Assembly (NCBI GenBank): GCA_900555425.1
Contig: UNSM01000025.1
Coordinates: 1 to 9,150, forward strand
From: Candidatus Saccharimonadota bacterium
GTDB lineage: Bacteria > Patescibacteriota > Saccharimonadia > Saccharimonadales > Saccharimonadaceae
Reading direction: 5' to 3'
DNA length: 9,150 nt
Shown: positions 1 through 5,847 of the stretch, one piece after another
How positions within the stretch are numbered: the stretch's first letter is position 1
Layout: each line of letters begins with the position of its first letter
The notes under the pieces: generated by a model
What the model was told of the DNA's origin: nothing
What the model saw: the letters and a program-made list of their open reading frames with translations, nothing else
The model's database searches: none
Translations under genes and position numbers: made by a program

Positions 1-875
1 CCATTATGCATCGCGCCAAACATATACAACGCACCCGTCGCAATCAGTAACATCGGGAGAGTCATTTTCTCAAGCCACGAACGATTGTCCAATTCCTTAT
101 TAACTCGATGAAGTCCCTTTAAATCATCGACCGCAGTTTTCACAATCTTCACGCGACTATCAGTATCTTCAATCCAAGTAACGGGTTGCTCATAAATCGG
201 CACGCCTGCGCGCTCCGTTTTAATCAAAAGTTCAGTGTCAAAGAACCATTCATTGTCCTTAATTTCTGGCAAAAATCTCTTCGCCACGTCGCGACGAATT
301 GCCTTAAATCCACACTGCGCATCGCTAAATTTGGTTCGCGACGTCAATTTGATAATCTTGTTATAACACCGTGAAATAAACTCCCGCTTAAAACCGCGGC
401 TGGTCTTTGATTTTTTCGTCAATCGAGAACCAATCGCCACGCCAGCTTCGCCCGCCACAAGCGGCTGAATCATCGGCAGAAAATCATCCAAGCTGGTGGA
501 CAAATCGACATCCATATATGTCAGGATATCCGCCTGACTGCTTTGCCAGACTTGCTTTAATGCTCGCCCGCGACCGCGTTTAGCCAACCGCACGACACGA
601 ACTGATTGATGATTTTGCGCCAAGTTTTTTGCTATTTTTAAGGTGTTATCTTGGCTGCCATTATCTGCAATTGTTATTTGATAACGATATGGCAAATTTT
701 TCATCATGTATTCGTCAAGCGTTTCAATGCTGCTTTGAAGAATTTTCTCCTCGTTCAGCACCGGCACGACTATATCGACAAATGGATTAGCTATCGCCCG
801 AAACGGCGATGGACTAGAATCTGACGTAATAAGTCGCGACCTAGCCAATGGTTGGGGTGTGGTTATTGCTCTCAT
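1..875 (-). CDS. Family 2 glycosyltransferase, polyprenyl-phosphate sugar transferase type (3' end outside window)
   Basis: The reading frame is open from ATG at 875 to the window edge, giving 291 codons with no stop; the C-terminus lies outside. I translated it from the reverse complement. A Ser/Pro-rich N-terminus of about 33 residues precedes the GT-A fold, which opens with VDIVVPVLNEE (about 33-43). DNGSQDNT follows at about 71-78 and the metal-binding DxD as MDVDLS at about 121-126. The DTELL stretch (about 213-217) is typical of the DPM1/ALG5-like branch of GT2. A hydrophobic segment starts near 272, so the protein is probably anchored in the membrane at its C-terminus. Family members move mannose or glucose from a nucleotide sugar to a polyprenyl phosphate on the cytoplasmic face. 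The exact sugar cannot be read from sequence. No Shine-Dalgarno is visible; a TATAGT hexamer lies seven bases before the start. Confidence 0.85.
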   Translation of the reverse strand, partial: MRAITTPQPLARSRLITSDSSPSPFRAIANPFVDIVVPVLNEEKILQSSIETLDEYMMKNLPYRYQITIADNGSQDNTLKIAKNLAQNHQSVRVVRLAKRGRGRALKQVWQSSQADILTYMDVDLSTSLDDFLPMIQPLVAGEAGVAIGSRLTKKSKTSRGFKREFISRCYNKIIKLTSRTKFSDAQCGFKAIRRDVAKRFLPEIKDNEWFFDTELLIKTERAGVPIYEQPVTWIEDTDSRVKIVKTAVDDLKGLHRVNKELDNRSWLEKMTLPMLLIATGALYMFGAMHN

Positions 876-888
876 GCAAACCACTATA
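876..888 (-). promoter_or_regulatory. Possible -10 element giving a (near-)leaderless start for the GT2 gene
   Basis: On the minus strand TATAGT (883-888) ends seven bases before the ATG at 875, and no purine-rich ribosome site is present. By normal -10 geometry, transcription would begin at or one base before the ATG. No convincing -35 was found. The 65-base gap to the upstream gene shows no terminator, so read-through from 941-1324 is also possible. Confidence 0.35.
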
Positions 889-940
889 AACAAGCGTTCT
901 GTAAAAATGCTTTAAGACGTCTGCAAATATATCAGAATAC

Positions 941-1324
941 CTACATACCATCAAAAACCAATAAAATCGCATCGCCATATACGTTGTTGACGCCCAGTTT
1001 TATAAACCTCATCAAATCATCTATCTGCTTAACGATGCCAACCTCTTGTCGCTCTTCCGCTAACTTTCGTATCTCTGGCAATTCATTTTTTACCAGCCGA
1101 ACATATGAGTAGCCGTCTACAGCGGTATGTCCATAAAGATCAATATGCGCAATCACTGGAAATCGCCGCTCAAAATTTTCAGCACTCTCCGCTAAACTAC
1201 TGGCAAAGTTAAAAATATCCTTTAAATCATTACTCCTTGGGCTGCTCTTAAAATTATCCCGTAAACATTGACTAGAAAGAAATCTAGCCGACATGCCATC
1301 GCAATAAGTGTTATTCATAATCAT
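941..1324 (-). CDS. Hypothetical protein, 127 residues, not recognised
   Basis: I do not recognise this protein. The ATG at 1324 is chosen over a second ATG two codons later because the AGGTGAG ribosome site (1331-1337) sits six bases before it, against twelve for the second. The product is soluble in appearance: no signal peptide, no membrane segment, no obvious metal or nucleotide motif. Residues 30-60 read as amphipathic helix, followed by a mixed segment containing HIDLYGHTAVDGYSYV (about 60-75), then a charged helix (about 78-110) and a hydrophobic end. It is preceded by the terminator of the tRNA gene, so it probably has its own promoter. It lies 65 bases upstream of the GT2 gene on the same strand, so the two may share a transcript. 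The clear ribosome site and the isolated gene space support a real gene, but no function should be inferred. Confidence 0.65.
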   Translation of the reverse strand: MIMNNTYCDGMSARFLSSQCLRDNFKSSPRSNDLKDIFNFASSLAESAENFERRFPVIAHIDLYGHTAVDGYSYVRLVKNELPEIRKLAEERQEVGIVKQIDDLMRFIKLGVNNVYGDAILLVFDGM

Positions 1325-1345
1325 TATTGTCTCACCTATTCCGCG

Positions 1346-1374
1346 TTATTAGAAATATATAACTACAAAAACAA
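1346..1374 (-). promoter_or_regulatory. Possible promoter for the 941-1324 gene
   Basis: On the minus strand TTGTTT (1369-1374) and TAATAA (1346-1351) are 17 bases apart, just upstream of the ribosome site at 1331-1337. The -35 overlaps the T-run that ends the tRNA terminator. A TATATT hexamer at 1354-1359 is a competing -10 without a good -35. In AT-rich DNA such matches are common, so confidence is low. Confidence 0.35.
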
Positions 1375-1375
1375 T

Positions 1376-1407
1376 AAAAAAGACCTCAACTATACTTGTT
1401 GAAGTCT
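1376..1407 (-). terminator. Intrinsic terminator of the tRNA-Asn transcript
   Basis: Read on the minus strand, a 10-bp stem (arms 1398-1407 and 1381-1390) closes a 7-base loop and is followed directly by a T-run at 1376-1381 and then more T-rich sequence. The only imperfect pair is a G-U wobble in the minus-strand RNA, while the plus-strand RNA would have a C-A mismatch and only a weak T-run. The signal therefore belongs to the minus strand and lies 13 bases beyond the tRNA 3' end. Confidence 0.85.
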
Positions 1408-1419
1408 TAAAATTCAATT

Positions 1420-1494
1420 TGGCTCCGGCAGCTGGGCTCGAACCAGCGACCTATTGGTTAACAGCCAACCGCTCTACCACTGAGCTATGCCGGA
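1420..1494 (-). tRNA. tRNA-Asn (anticodon GTT), CCA encoded
   Basis: The 75-base minus-strand sequence folds as a complete cloverleaf. The acceptor stem TCCGGCA/TGCCGGA is perfect, with discriminator G and an encoded CCA. The D-arm is GCTC-AGTGGTA-GAGC. The anticodon stem GTTGG/CCAAT (one G-U pair) carries loop CTGTTAA, so the anticodon is GTT for asparagine. The variable loop is short (AGGTC), and the T-arm GCTGG-TTCGAGC-CCAGC is intact. It is a single-gene unit with its own promoter and terminator. Confidence 0.97.
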
Positions 1495-1505
1495 ATATGT
1501 CTTGT

Positions 1506-1534
1506 ATTATAGCGAGTTTTTGAATAGTTGTAAA
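1506..1534 (-). promoter_or_regulatory. Promoter of tRNA-Asn
   Basis: On the minus strand TTTACA (1529-1534, five of six consensus bases) and a perfect TATAAT (1506-1511) are separated by exactly 17 bases. The predicted start is near 1499, about five bases before the mature tRNA. The -35 box ends one base short of the stop codon of the LexA-like gene (1536-1538), so the tRNA promoter fills the whole spacer. Confidence 0.85.
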
Positions 1535-1535
1535 G

Positions 1536-1868
1536 TTACTGACGGACAATTTCCAATGCTTTTTTTAAAATCTCCACTTCCGAGCGTGATTTTTCGTCGT
1601 CCTCGGCTTCTCTCTTCTTAATTTCTTTCGCTAAATTCTGCCACCAAACTTCTTTTTTCTCACTGCTCAGCGTCAAAGACCTAACTTCGCCATCCTGCTT
1701 CTCTAAAAATCCCGCGGCCACCAAATTATCAACGTGTTTTGCTACCGTCGATACTGATTTATAGCCCAAGGCGCGCATAATTTCCCGAAGCGTCGGACTA
1801 TAGCCATTGCCCTTTATAAATCCATCGATAAAATCCAACATTATTTTTTGCTTTTTCGTCAGTTTCAT
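1536..1868 (-). CDS. LexA-type winged-helix DNA-binding protein lacking the protease domain
   Basis: Residues 1-68 match the N-terminal DNA-binding domain of LexA: KKQKIMLDFIDGFIKGNGYS leads into PTLREIMRALGY, a recognition helix SVSTVAKHVDNLVAAGFL (about 38-55) and a wing ending in VRSLTL. Normal LexA is about 200 residues with a serine autoprotease domain. Here the 110-residue product instead ends in a charged, probably coiled-coil helix (about 77-110), with no cleavage site and no Ser-Lys pair. It is likely a dimeric repressor, but not one that RecA can trigger by self-cleavage. I prefer the ATG at 1868 to the one at 1886 (116 residues): LexA proteins begin close to the first helix, and TATACT lies exactly six bases before this ATG. 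The gene is divergent from the polymerase gene at 1903, so self-regulation and control of the glycan operon is a reasonable guess. Confidence 0.8.
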   Translation of the reverse strand: MKLTKKQKIMLDFIDGFIKGNGYSPTLREIMRALGYKSVSTVAKHVDNLVAAGFLEKQDGEVRSLTLSSEKKEVWWQNLAKEIKKREAEDDEKSRSEVEILKKALEIVRQ

Positions 1869-1873
1869 ATCTA

Positions 1874-1897
1874 AAGTATACACCATACGCTATACTT
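1874..1897. promoter_or_regulatory. Divergent -10 elements inside an inverted repeat; possible operator
   Basis: AAGTATA (1874-1880) and TATACTT (1891-1897) form a perfect 7-bp inverted repeat with a 10-base spacer. Each arm contains TATACT facing outward: at 1875-1880 for the LexA-like gene on the minus strand and at 1891-1896 for the polymerase gene on the plus strand. Each hexamer ends exactly six bases before its ATG (1868 and 1903), which would place +1 on the A of the start codon. Neither gene has a Shine-Dalgarno or a good -35. The symmetry may be an operator for the adjacent LexA-like protein or simply two back-to-back -10 boxes. Confidence 0.55.
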
Positions 1898-1902
1898 AAA
1901 AT

Positions 1903-3300
1903 ATGGCAAAAAAATACATTAACGACGTTCGATTCTGGCTATTGGCTATTGTTATTTTTGGTGGCGGCTTTGCTTTACATCCCAGTGTCGGCTTATCAAT
2001 TCTGGATTTTTCATCTTTGCGCATAGGGTTATATCAAATCGTTGCCGTAAGTCTACTATTATTTTCCTTGCCCTTACTACTTAAAAAACGCCAAGAACTA
2101 CTGAAAAACCGATGGCTAATCGGCGGATTTTTGGCAATTTTTATCGCCATTGTCGTCGGCGTATTTTTCGCAGAAGCACGCCTGCGCACCGCGTTATATT
2201 CATTATCGCTATTATTCTTACTCACCGTCGGATTATCCGCTGGCTTAATTTACAGCGAATTGTCAAAATCAGAAAAACGTAAACTCATCAGCGTTGGATT
2301 ATGGAGCGGGCTGATTTTTGGGATTTTAGCAATCATTCAGCTCATCGTCGCCACTTTTGAGCCAACAGGATTTGGTACGCTTTGCGCTGGCTGTAAAGCC
2401 GACGTTTTTGGATTTCCGCGAATTAATTTATTCGCTGCCGAACCTCAGTTCTTCGCCAATTCTCTACTTCCAGCGTTTTTCCTTGCGCTCTTTCAATCAA
2501 AATCTCGCCTAGCCAAATTTAGCCTATTTTTCACAACTCTTGCCATATCTTTAACATTTTCCCGTGGCGGATTTTTGGCAATTTTTATCGCCATAATAGC
2601 CTTATTTATAATCGCTTTCGCAAAACGAATTGACGCATCTTTTATTCGTAAAAACCTTCCAATCATCTTCGCTGGATTACTGTTTGGATTCATCTTATTA
2701 TTCTCATCAGCCAACATTAGATATGCCAATACACCTTTTATTGCGCACAATACCTTTGTTAGTATGGTCGATCAATTATCTCTCGGGAAAATTAAGATTC
2801 CGCAAAAATCCGTCACCAAAAATCCGTCACCAAAACCCGCCGAAAACATTCCACCAAGCAACAATTCTTTCCAGCCTGCCGGTTTTGTTGAAGCTTCCAC
2901 CAATGACAGACTCGGAGCCAGTGACTTAGCTATAAAATCCTGGCTGTCATCGCCACGAACATTCTTCTTTGGCGTCGGACTCGGCAACCTTGGAAATTTC
3001 ATACAAAAACACCTTCATATAAACGTCCCAGCAGACCAAACGGTCTACGTTTTTTACATATTATTGCTTAGCGGAATGGGAATCATCGGGCTATTCACCC
3101 TTCTAATTACCCCATTGATGATCATATTTTTCGCCATAAAAAATATCCGTAAAATTAAAGCTCAATTTATCTTGTCGCTGACCGTCGCGATGTTTGTGCA
3201 TTTCTGGTTTTTTGGCAGTTTCATAAATACGATTCATTGTTTTGCTATAATCGGCATATTTTTGTATAATTACCCCAGAGATTATGCGGAAAAAGTCTGA
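1903..3300 (+). CDS. O-antigen ligase/polymerase-like membrane protein (Wzy/WaaL type)
   Basis: This 465-residue protein is mostly hydrophobic, with roughly ten or more membrane segments. The diagnostic Wzy_C-type features are the AAEPQFFANSL stretch (about 178-188), the SLTFSRGG motif (about 216-223) leading into a membrane helix, and a large hydrophilic outer loop (about 271-380). That loop ends in GVGLGNLG (about 357-364) before LLLSGMGIIGLF. Such proteins join lipid-linked glycans, either polymerising repeat units or moving the chain to an acceptor, on the outer face of the membrane. Sequence cannot separate the two roles. The loop holds a Pro/Ser/Lys-rich linker (about 298-325) encoded partly by a 14-bp tandem repeat. 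The gene leads the operon. Its start is set by TATACT six bases before the ATG, with no ribosome site. Its 3' end overlaps the next gene by 17 bases and carries that gene's likely internal promoter. Confidence 0.85.
   Translation: MAKKYINDVRFWLLAIVIFGGGFALHPSVGLSILDFSSLRIGLYQIVAVSLLLFSLPLLLKKRQELLKNRWLIGGFLAIFIAIVVGVFFAEARLRTALYSLSLLFLLTVGLSAGLIYSELSKSEKRKLISVGLWSGLIFGILAIIQLIVATFEPTGFGTLCAGCKADVFGFPRINLFAAEPQFFANSLLPAFFLALFQSKSRLAKFSLFFTTLAISLTFSRGGFLAIFIAIIALFIIAFAKRIDASFIRKNLPIIFAGLLFGFILLFSSANIRYANTPFIAHNTFVSMVDQLSLGKIKIPQKSVTKNPSPKPAENIPPSNNSFQPAGFVEASTNDRLGASDLAIKSWLSSPRTFFFGVGLGNLGNFIQKHLHINVPADQTVYVFYILLLSGMGIIGLFTLLITPLMIIFFAIKNIRKIKAQFILSLTVAMFVHFWFFGSFINTIHCFAIIGIFLYNYPRDYAEKV
2122..2150 (+). 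repeat. 29-bp exact direct repeat, copy 1
   Basis: The 29 bases from GGCGGATTTT to TATCGCCAT recur without a change at 2566-2594. Both copies are in the same frame and encode GGFLAIFIAI in two different membrane helices. Copy-to-copy distance is 444 bp, a multiple of three. Confidence 0.9.
2566..2594 (+). repeat. 29-bp exact direct repeat, copy 2
   Basis: This is the second copy of the repeat at 2122-2150, here immediately after the SR of the conserved SRGG motif. Recombination between the copies would delete 148 codons in frame, removing the conserved AAEPQFFANSL region. Confidence 0.9.
2804..2831 (+). repeat. Two perfect 14-bp tandem units in the polymerase gene
   Basis: The unit AAAAATCCGTCACC occurs twice with no spacer (2804-2817 and 2818-2831), and a third partial unit AAAA follows. 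Because 14 is not a multiple of three, the two copies encode different residues (KSVT, then KNPSP). Gain or loss of one unit would shift the frame in the middle of the outer loop. Confidence 0.9.
3242..3270 (+). promoter_or_regulatory. Likely internal promoter for the sugar-phosphate transferase gene
   Basis: TTGCTA (3242-3247, four of six) and a perfect TATAAT (3265-3270), preceded by TG two bases upstream of the hexamer (TGTATAAT), are separated by 17 bases inside the end of the polymerase gene. The predicted start near 3277 leaves a leader of only about seven bases before the ATG at 3284. A further TATAAT at 3246-3251 lacks a good -35. If used, this promoter lets the downstream three genes be expressed without the polymerase. 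Confidence 0.5.
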
Positions 3301-4705
3301 TTTTTACTTCAAAATTGTTCTGGTCGTTCTTGATATCTTAGCTTTATTGAGCGCATTTACTATTGCCTATATTTTGCGAATTTCCCTGGATCCTAGACCA
3401 TTTCATATCAGCATTAATGCTATAGATTTTATCACCTCCATTTTTATGACGCTGCCGTTGTGGATTGTAATGTTCTACTTCTTTGGCCTATACGACCGAG
3501 AGGTTTACACACATCCATTGCGAAACTTCGGACGAATACTTTTGGCGTCAATAACTGGAATTATGATTATGATTTCCGTGACGTTCTTTACCAACACTCC
3601 GTTATTCCCAGCCAAACTCGTCGCTGGTTATGCCACCGGAATTGGCTTTGTTTTACTAATGATTTTCCGCAGCGCTGCCAATATTGTTCGCCTGAAGCTA
3701 TTAAAGCGCGGCTTAGGGGCTCGCCGTGTTATATTAATTGGCAATTGTGACTTAACTCACGTTTTGGCTGATTTTATAGAAACTAATCCGTTAACTGGCT
3801 TTAAGATTAGCGGAATTGTCGCGCAAACCCAATTCATTCCTATTGAATTAAAAAAGCTTCGACGCTCGTCATTAGAATCGGCGCTCACCATGGATAAAAT
3901 TGATGTTATTATCCAAACCGACTCAAAAAACGTTAGCGAACATTATCAAATTGCCCAGAAACATTATCTGGATTTCTATCAAGCGCCGGAATTCGACGGA
4001 ATTATGACCACCAAACACACTATTGATATCATCGACTCCGTGCCGCTAATTCACACTCATCCGACGCCGTTAATGGGCTATGGGCGAATTGTTAAGCGCA
4101 TTATGGATGTTGTGGGCGGGACAATTGGGATTATTATCGCCTCGCCAATTATGCTTTTGGTGGCAATTGCCGTAAAAATCAGCGACCCAGCAGGACCGAT
4201 TTTAATGCACGGCAAACAACAGAAACGTCTCACTCGCTACAATCGACCTTTTAAGGTCTATAAATTTCGCTCACATTACGCAAAGTTTGATGGCAAGACC
4301 GACGAGGAGGTTTTCCAAATGGTAGGTAAGCCTGAACTAATTGAAGAATATCGTAAAAACGGCGACAAGCTAGATCATGATTTTCGAGTGACGCCAGTCG
4401 GTCGATTTATTCGCCGCTTTAGCCTTGATGAATTGCCGCAATTATTCAACGTCGTTAAGGGAGACATCAGCCTAGTTGGACCGCGAGCACTGGTACCACA
4501 CGAATTAAGCGCCTACGACAAAAAACACGTTTTGCTGGCAGTCAAATCAGGACTCACTGGACTTGCAGTAGTATCTGGCCGACGCAGCATCAGCTTTGAA
4601 GAACGGCGACGAATTGACTTATATTACGTCCAGAACTGGAGCATCTGGATGGACATCACGATTTTATTAAAAACCTGCTTGGTTATTTTCCAGAAAGATA
4701 ATTAA
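3284..4705 (+). CDS. Polyprenyl-phosphate glycosyl-1-phosphate transferase (WbaP/WcaJ-like initiating enzyme)
   Basis: The 473-residue protein has the full architecture of the long initiating transferases. Four membrane helices (about 10-32, 48-70, 84-104, 112-130) are followed by a Rossmann-like CoA-binding-type domain beginning RRVILIGN (about 147-154), a fifth hydrophobic segment (about 276-298), and the catalytic bacterial sugar transferase domain (PF02397 type). The last contains KRIMDVVGG (271-279), KVYKFRS (324-330), the acidic pair in SLDELPQLFNV (catalytic D382-E383), ISLVGPRALVPHE (395-407) and GLTGLAVVSGRR (423-434). It moves a sugar phosphate from a UDP-sugar to undecaprenyl phosphate on the cytoplasmic face, the first step of lipid-linked glycan assembly. 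The sugar is unknown. It overlaps the upstream gene by 17 bases and the next by one base (TAATG), which implies translational coupling. Confidence 0.93.
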   Translation: MRKKSDFYFKIVLVVLDILALLSAFTIAYILRISLDPRPFHISINAIDFITSIFMTLPLWIVMFYFFGLYDREVYTHPLRNFGRILLASITGIMIMISVTFFTNTPLFPAKLVAGYATGIGFVLLMIFRSAANIVRLKLLKRGLGARRVILIGNCDLTHVLADFIETNPLTGFKISGIVAQTQFIPIELKKLRRSSLESALTMDKIDVIIQTDSKNVSEHYQIAQKHYLDFYQAPEFDGIMTTKHTIDIIDSVPLIHTHPTPLMGYGRIVKRIMDVVGGTIGIIIASPIMLLVAIAVKISDPAGPILMHGKQQKRLTRYNRPFKVYKFRSHYAKFDGKTDEEVFQMVGKPELIEEYRKNGDKLDHDFRVTPVGRFIRRFSLDELPQLFNVVKGDISLVGPRALVPHELSAYDKKHVLLAVKSGLTGLAVVSGRRSISFEERRRIDLYYVQNWSIWMDITILLKTCLVIFQKDN

Positions 4706-5847
4706 TGAGTAAGCCAAAAATTGCCATAGTTCACGATTGGATTTACGGCGGCGGAGCCGAAAAAGTTGTTTTGGAAATTCACAAATTGTACCCAGATGCG
4801 CCAATTTACACTTCTTTTTGTAGCGATGAATGGCGAGAAAGATTAGACAATAAAGTCGTTACCGGCTATTTACAGCGATGGCCGTTTTCAAAAATTCGAC
4901 GATTGCTGCCACTTCTTAGACAGTGGTGGTTCGCTAAACTTGATCTTAGCGAATTTGACATTATCATCTCAAGCTCTGGAAATGGTGAGGCAAAATTCGT
5001 CCGCAAATCCAGACCAGATCAACTTCATATCTGCTATTGCCACACGCCAACGCATTTTTATTGGCGACATTACGACGAATATATCAAACGACCAAGTTTT
5101 CGCCCGCAATGGCTGGCGCGCCTAGGCTTAAAAACCCTAGTTCGACCACTGAAAAAACGAGATTTCAATGCCGCTCAGCAAGTCGATGTTTTTATCGCCA
5201 ACTCTACAGGAATTCAGGCTGACATTGAAGAGTTTTACCAGCGAAAAAGTACGGTTATTTTTCCGCCAATTGACGTGTCGAGCTTTTCGCCACTTGCTAA
5301 AAATCGCAAGCAAACGTCCATCCCAAAAAAACCTCGCTGTCTGATTTGGGGGCGAATTGTGCCGATGAAACGACTTGATATTGCTATTAAAGCTTGTCAG
5401 AAACTTGGCTGGCAATTAGATATTATTGGAAAAGGTCCAGACGTTGATAATCTAAAAAATATCGCCGATAAACATACTAATTTCTTAGGATTTGTTGATA
5501 ATGCCACGCGAGAAAAATACATTAAAAAAGCAGATTTGTTTATTTTTTGTTCACATGAAGATTTCGGAATTGCGCCAGTCGAAGCGTTGGCATCTGGCAT
5601 TCCAGTGGTTGCGTATGAAGCTGGCGGCGCACTTGATTATATAAAACCTGAAAAAAACGGCTGGTTCTTTTCTGAGCAAACAGATTCTTCATTGATAGAG
5701 ACTTTAGATAGACTTCCAGGTAAAAAAGTTTCACCAACAAAAATCTCAGCCACAGCAAACGAATTTTCAGCTGCAATTTTCCATAAAGCGATAAAAAATA
5801 TAGTTGATAAATCATGGAAGGAACATTATCGTGAAAATCGTAATTGA
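4705..5847 (+). CDS. Family 4 glycosyltransferase (mannosyltransferase WbaZ-like)
   Basis: The 380-residue protein has a GT-B fold. The N-terminal domain opens with KIAIVHDWIYGGGAEKVV (5-22), whose Gly-rich loop meets the acceptor. ICYCHTPTHFYW (109-120) and FIANSTGI (163-170) are typical of this branch. The C-terminal donor domain has IWGRIVPMKRLDIAI (214-228) and the nucleotide-sugar EX7E motif as EDFGIAPVE (E285 and E293), followed by ALASGIPVVAYEAGGALDYI. It should add one sugar to the growing lipid-linked oligosaccharide at the inner membrane face. Similarity in pattern to GDP-mannose enzymes is suggestive only. Its ATG overlaps the previous stop (TAATG at 4703-4707), and only a weak purine stretch is upstream, so translation is probably coupled. 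CGA is the dominant arginine codon (12 of 23 by my count), unlike the rml genes to the right. Confidence 0.9.
   Translation: MSKPKIAIVHDWIYGGGAEKVVLEIHKLYPDAPIYTSFCSDEWRERLDNKVVTGYLQRWPFSKIRRLLPLLRQWWFAKLDLSEFDIIISSSGNGEAKFVRKSRPDQLHICYCHTPTHFYWRHYDEYIKRPSFRPQWLARLGLKTLVRPLKKRDFNAAQQVDVFIANSTGIQADIEEFYQRKSTVIFPPIDVSSFSPLAKNRKQTSIPKKPRCLIWGRIVPMKRLDIAIKACQKLGWQLDIIGKGPDVDNLKNIADKHTNFLGFVDNATREKYIKKADLFIFCSHEDFGIAPVEALASGIPVVAYEAGGALDYIKPEKNGWFFSEQTDSSLIETLDRLPGKKVSPTKISATANEFSAAIFHKAIKNIVDKSWKEHYRENRN
5816..5822 (+). promoter_or_regulatory. Ribosome binding site that fixes a GTG start
   Basis: GGAAGGA lies eight bases before GTG at 5831, inside the end of the previous gene. It decides the start of the second GT4 in favour of this GTG rather than the in-frame TTG at 5804, which has no such site. 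Confidence 0.8.

Noticed and set aside
186..374. Plus-strand frame of 62 codons
   Set aside because: It is antisense to the clear GT2 coding sequence and shows no independent signals.
852..1112. Plus-strand frame of 86 codons across the gap between the two left genes
   Set aside because: It lies antisense to the 941-1324 gene for most of its length, has no ribosome site, and its product shows no family pattern; the minus-strand gene is better supported.
1391..1397. TATACTT in the loop of the tRNA terminator, the same heptamer as the promoter arms
   Set aside because: It has no start codon behind it and sits in a 7-base loop; a chance match in AT-rich DNA is the simplest reading.
1420..1494. 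tRNA-Asn as an integration site of a mobile island
   Set aside because: No integrase gene and no second copy of the tRNA 3' end were seen in the window.
1869..1886. Longer start (ATG 1886) for the LexA-like gene
   Set aside because: It would place the TATACT -10 element inside the coding sequence and add six residues not expected in LexA; no ribosome site precedes it.
2034..3002. Several frames on both strands inside the polymerase gene
   Set aside because: All are shadows of the 1903-3300 gene, with low-complexity or frame-shifted products and no start signals.
3298..3300. UGA read as glycine, as in some Candidate Phyla Radiation lineages
   Set aside because: TGA ends three genes exactly at family-typical lengths and at short overlaps with the next gene, so it acts as a stop.
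5804..5830. Upstream TTG start for the second GT4
   Set aside because: It would add nine residues before the conserved KIVIDART opening and lacks a ribosome site, whereas GTG at 5831 has GGAAGGA at a good distance.
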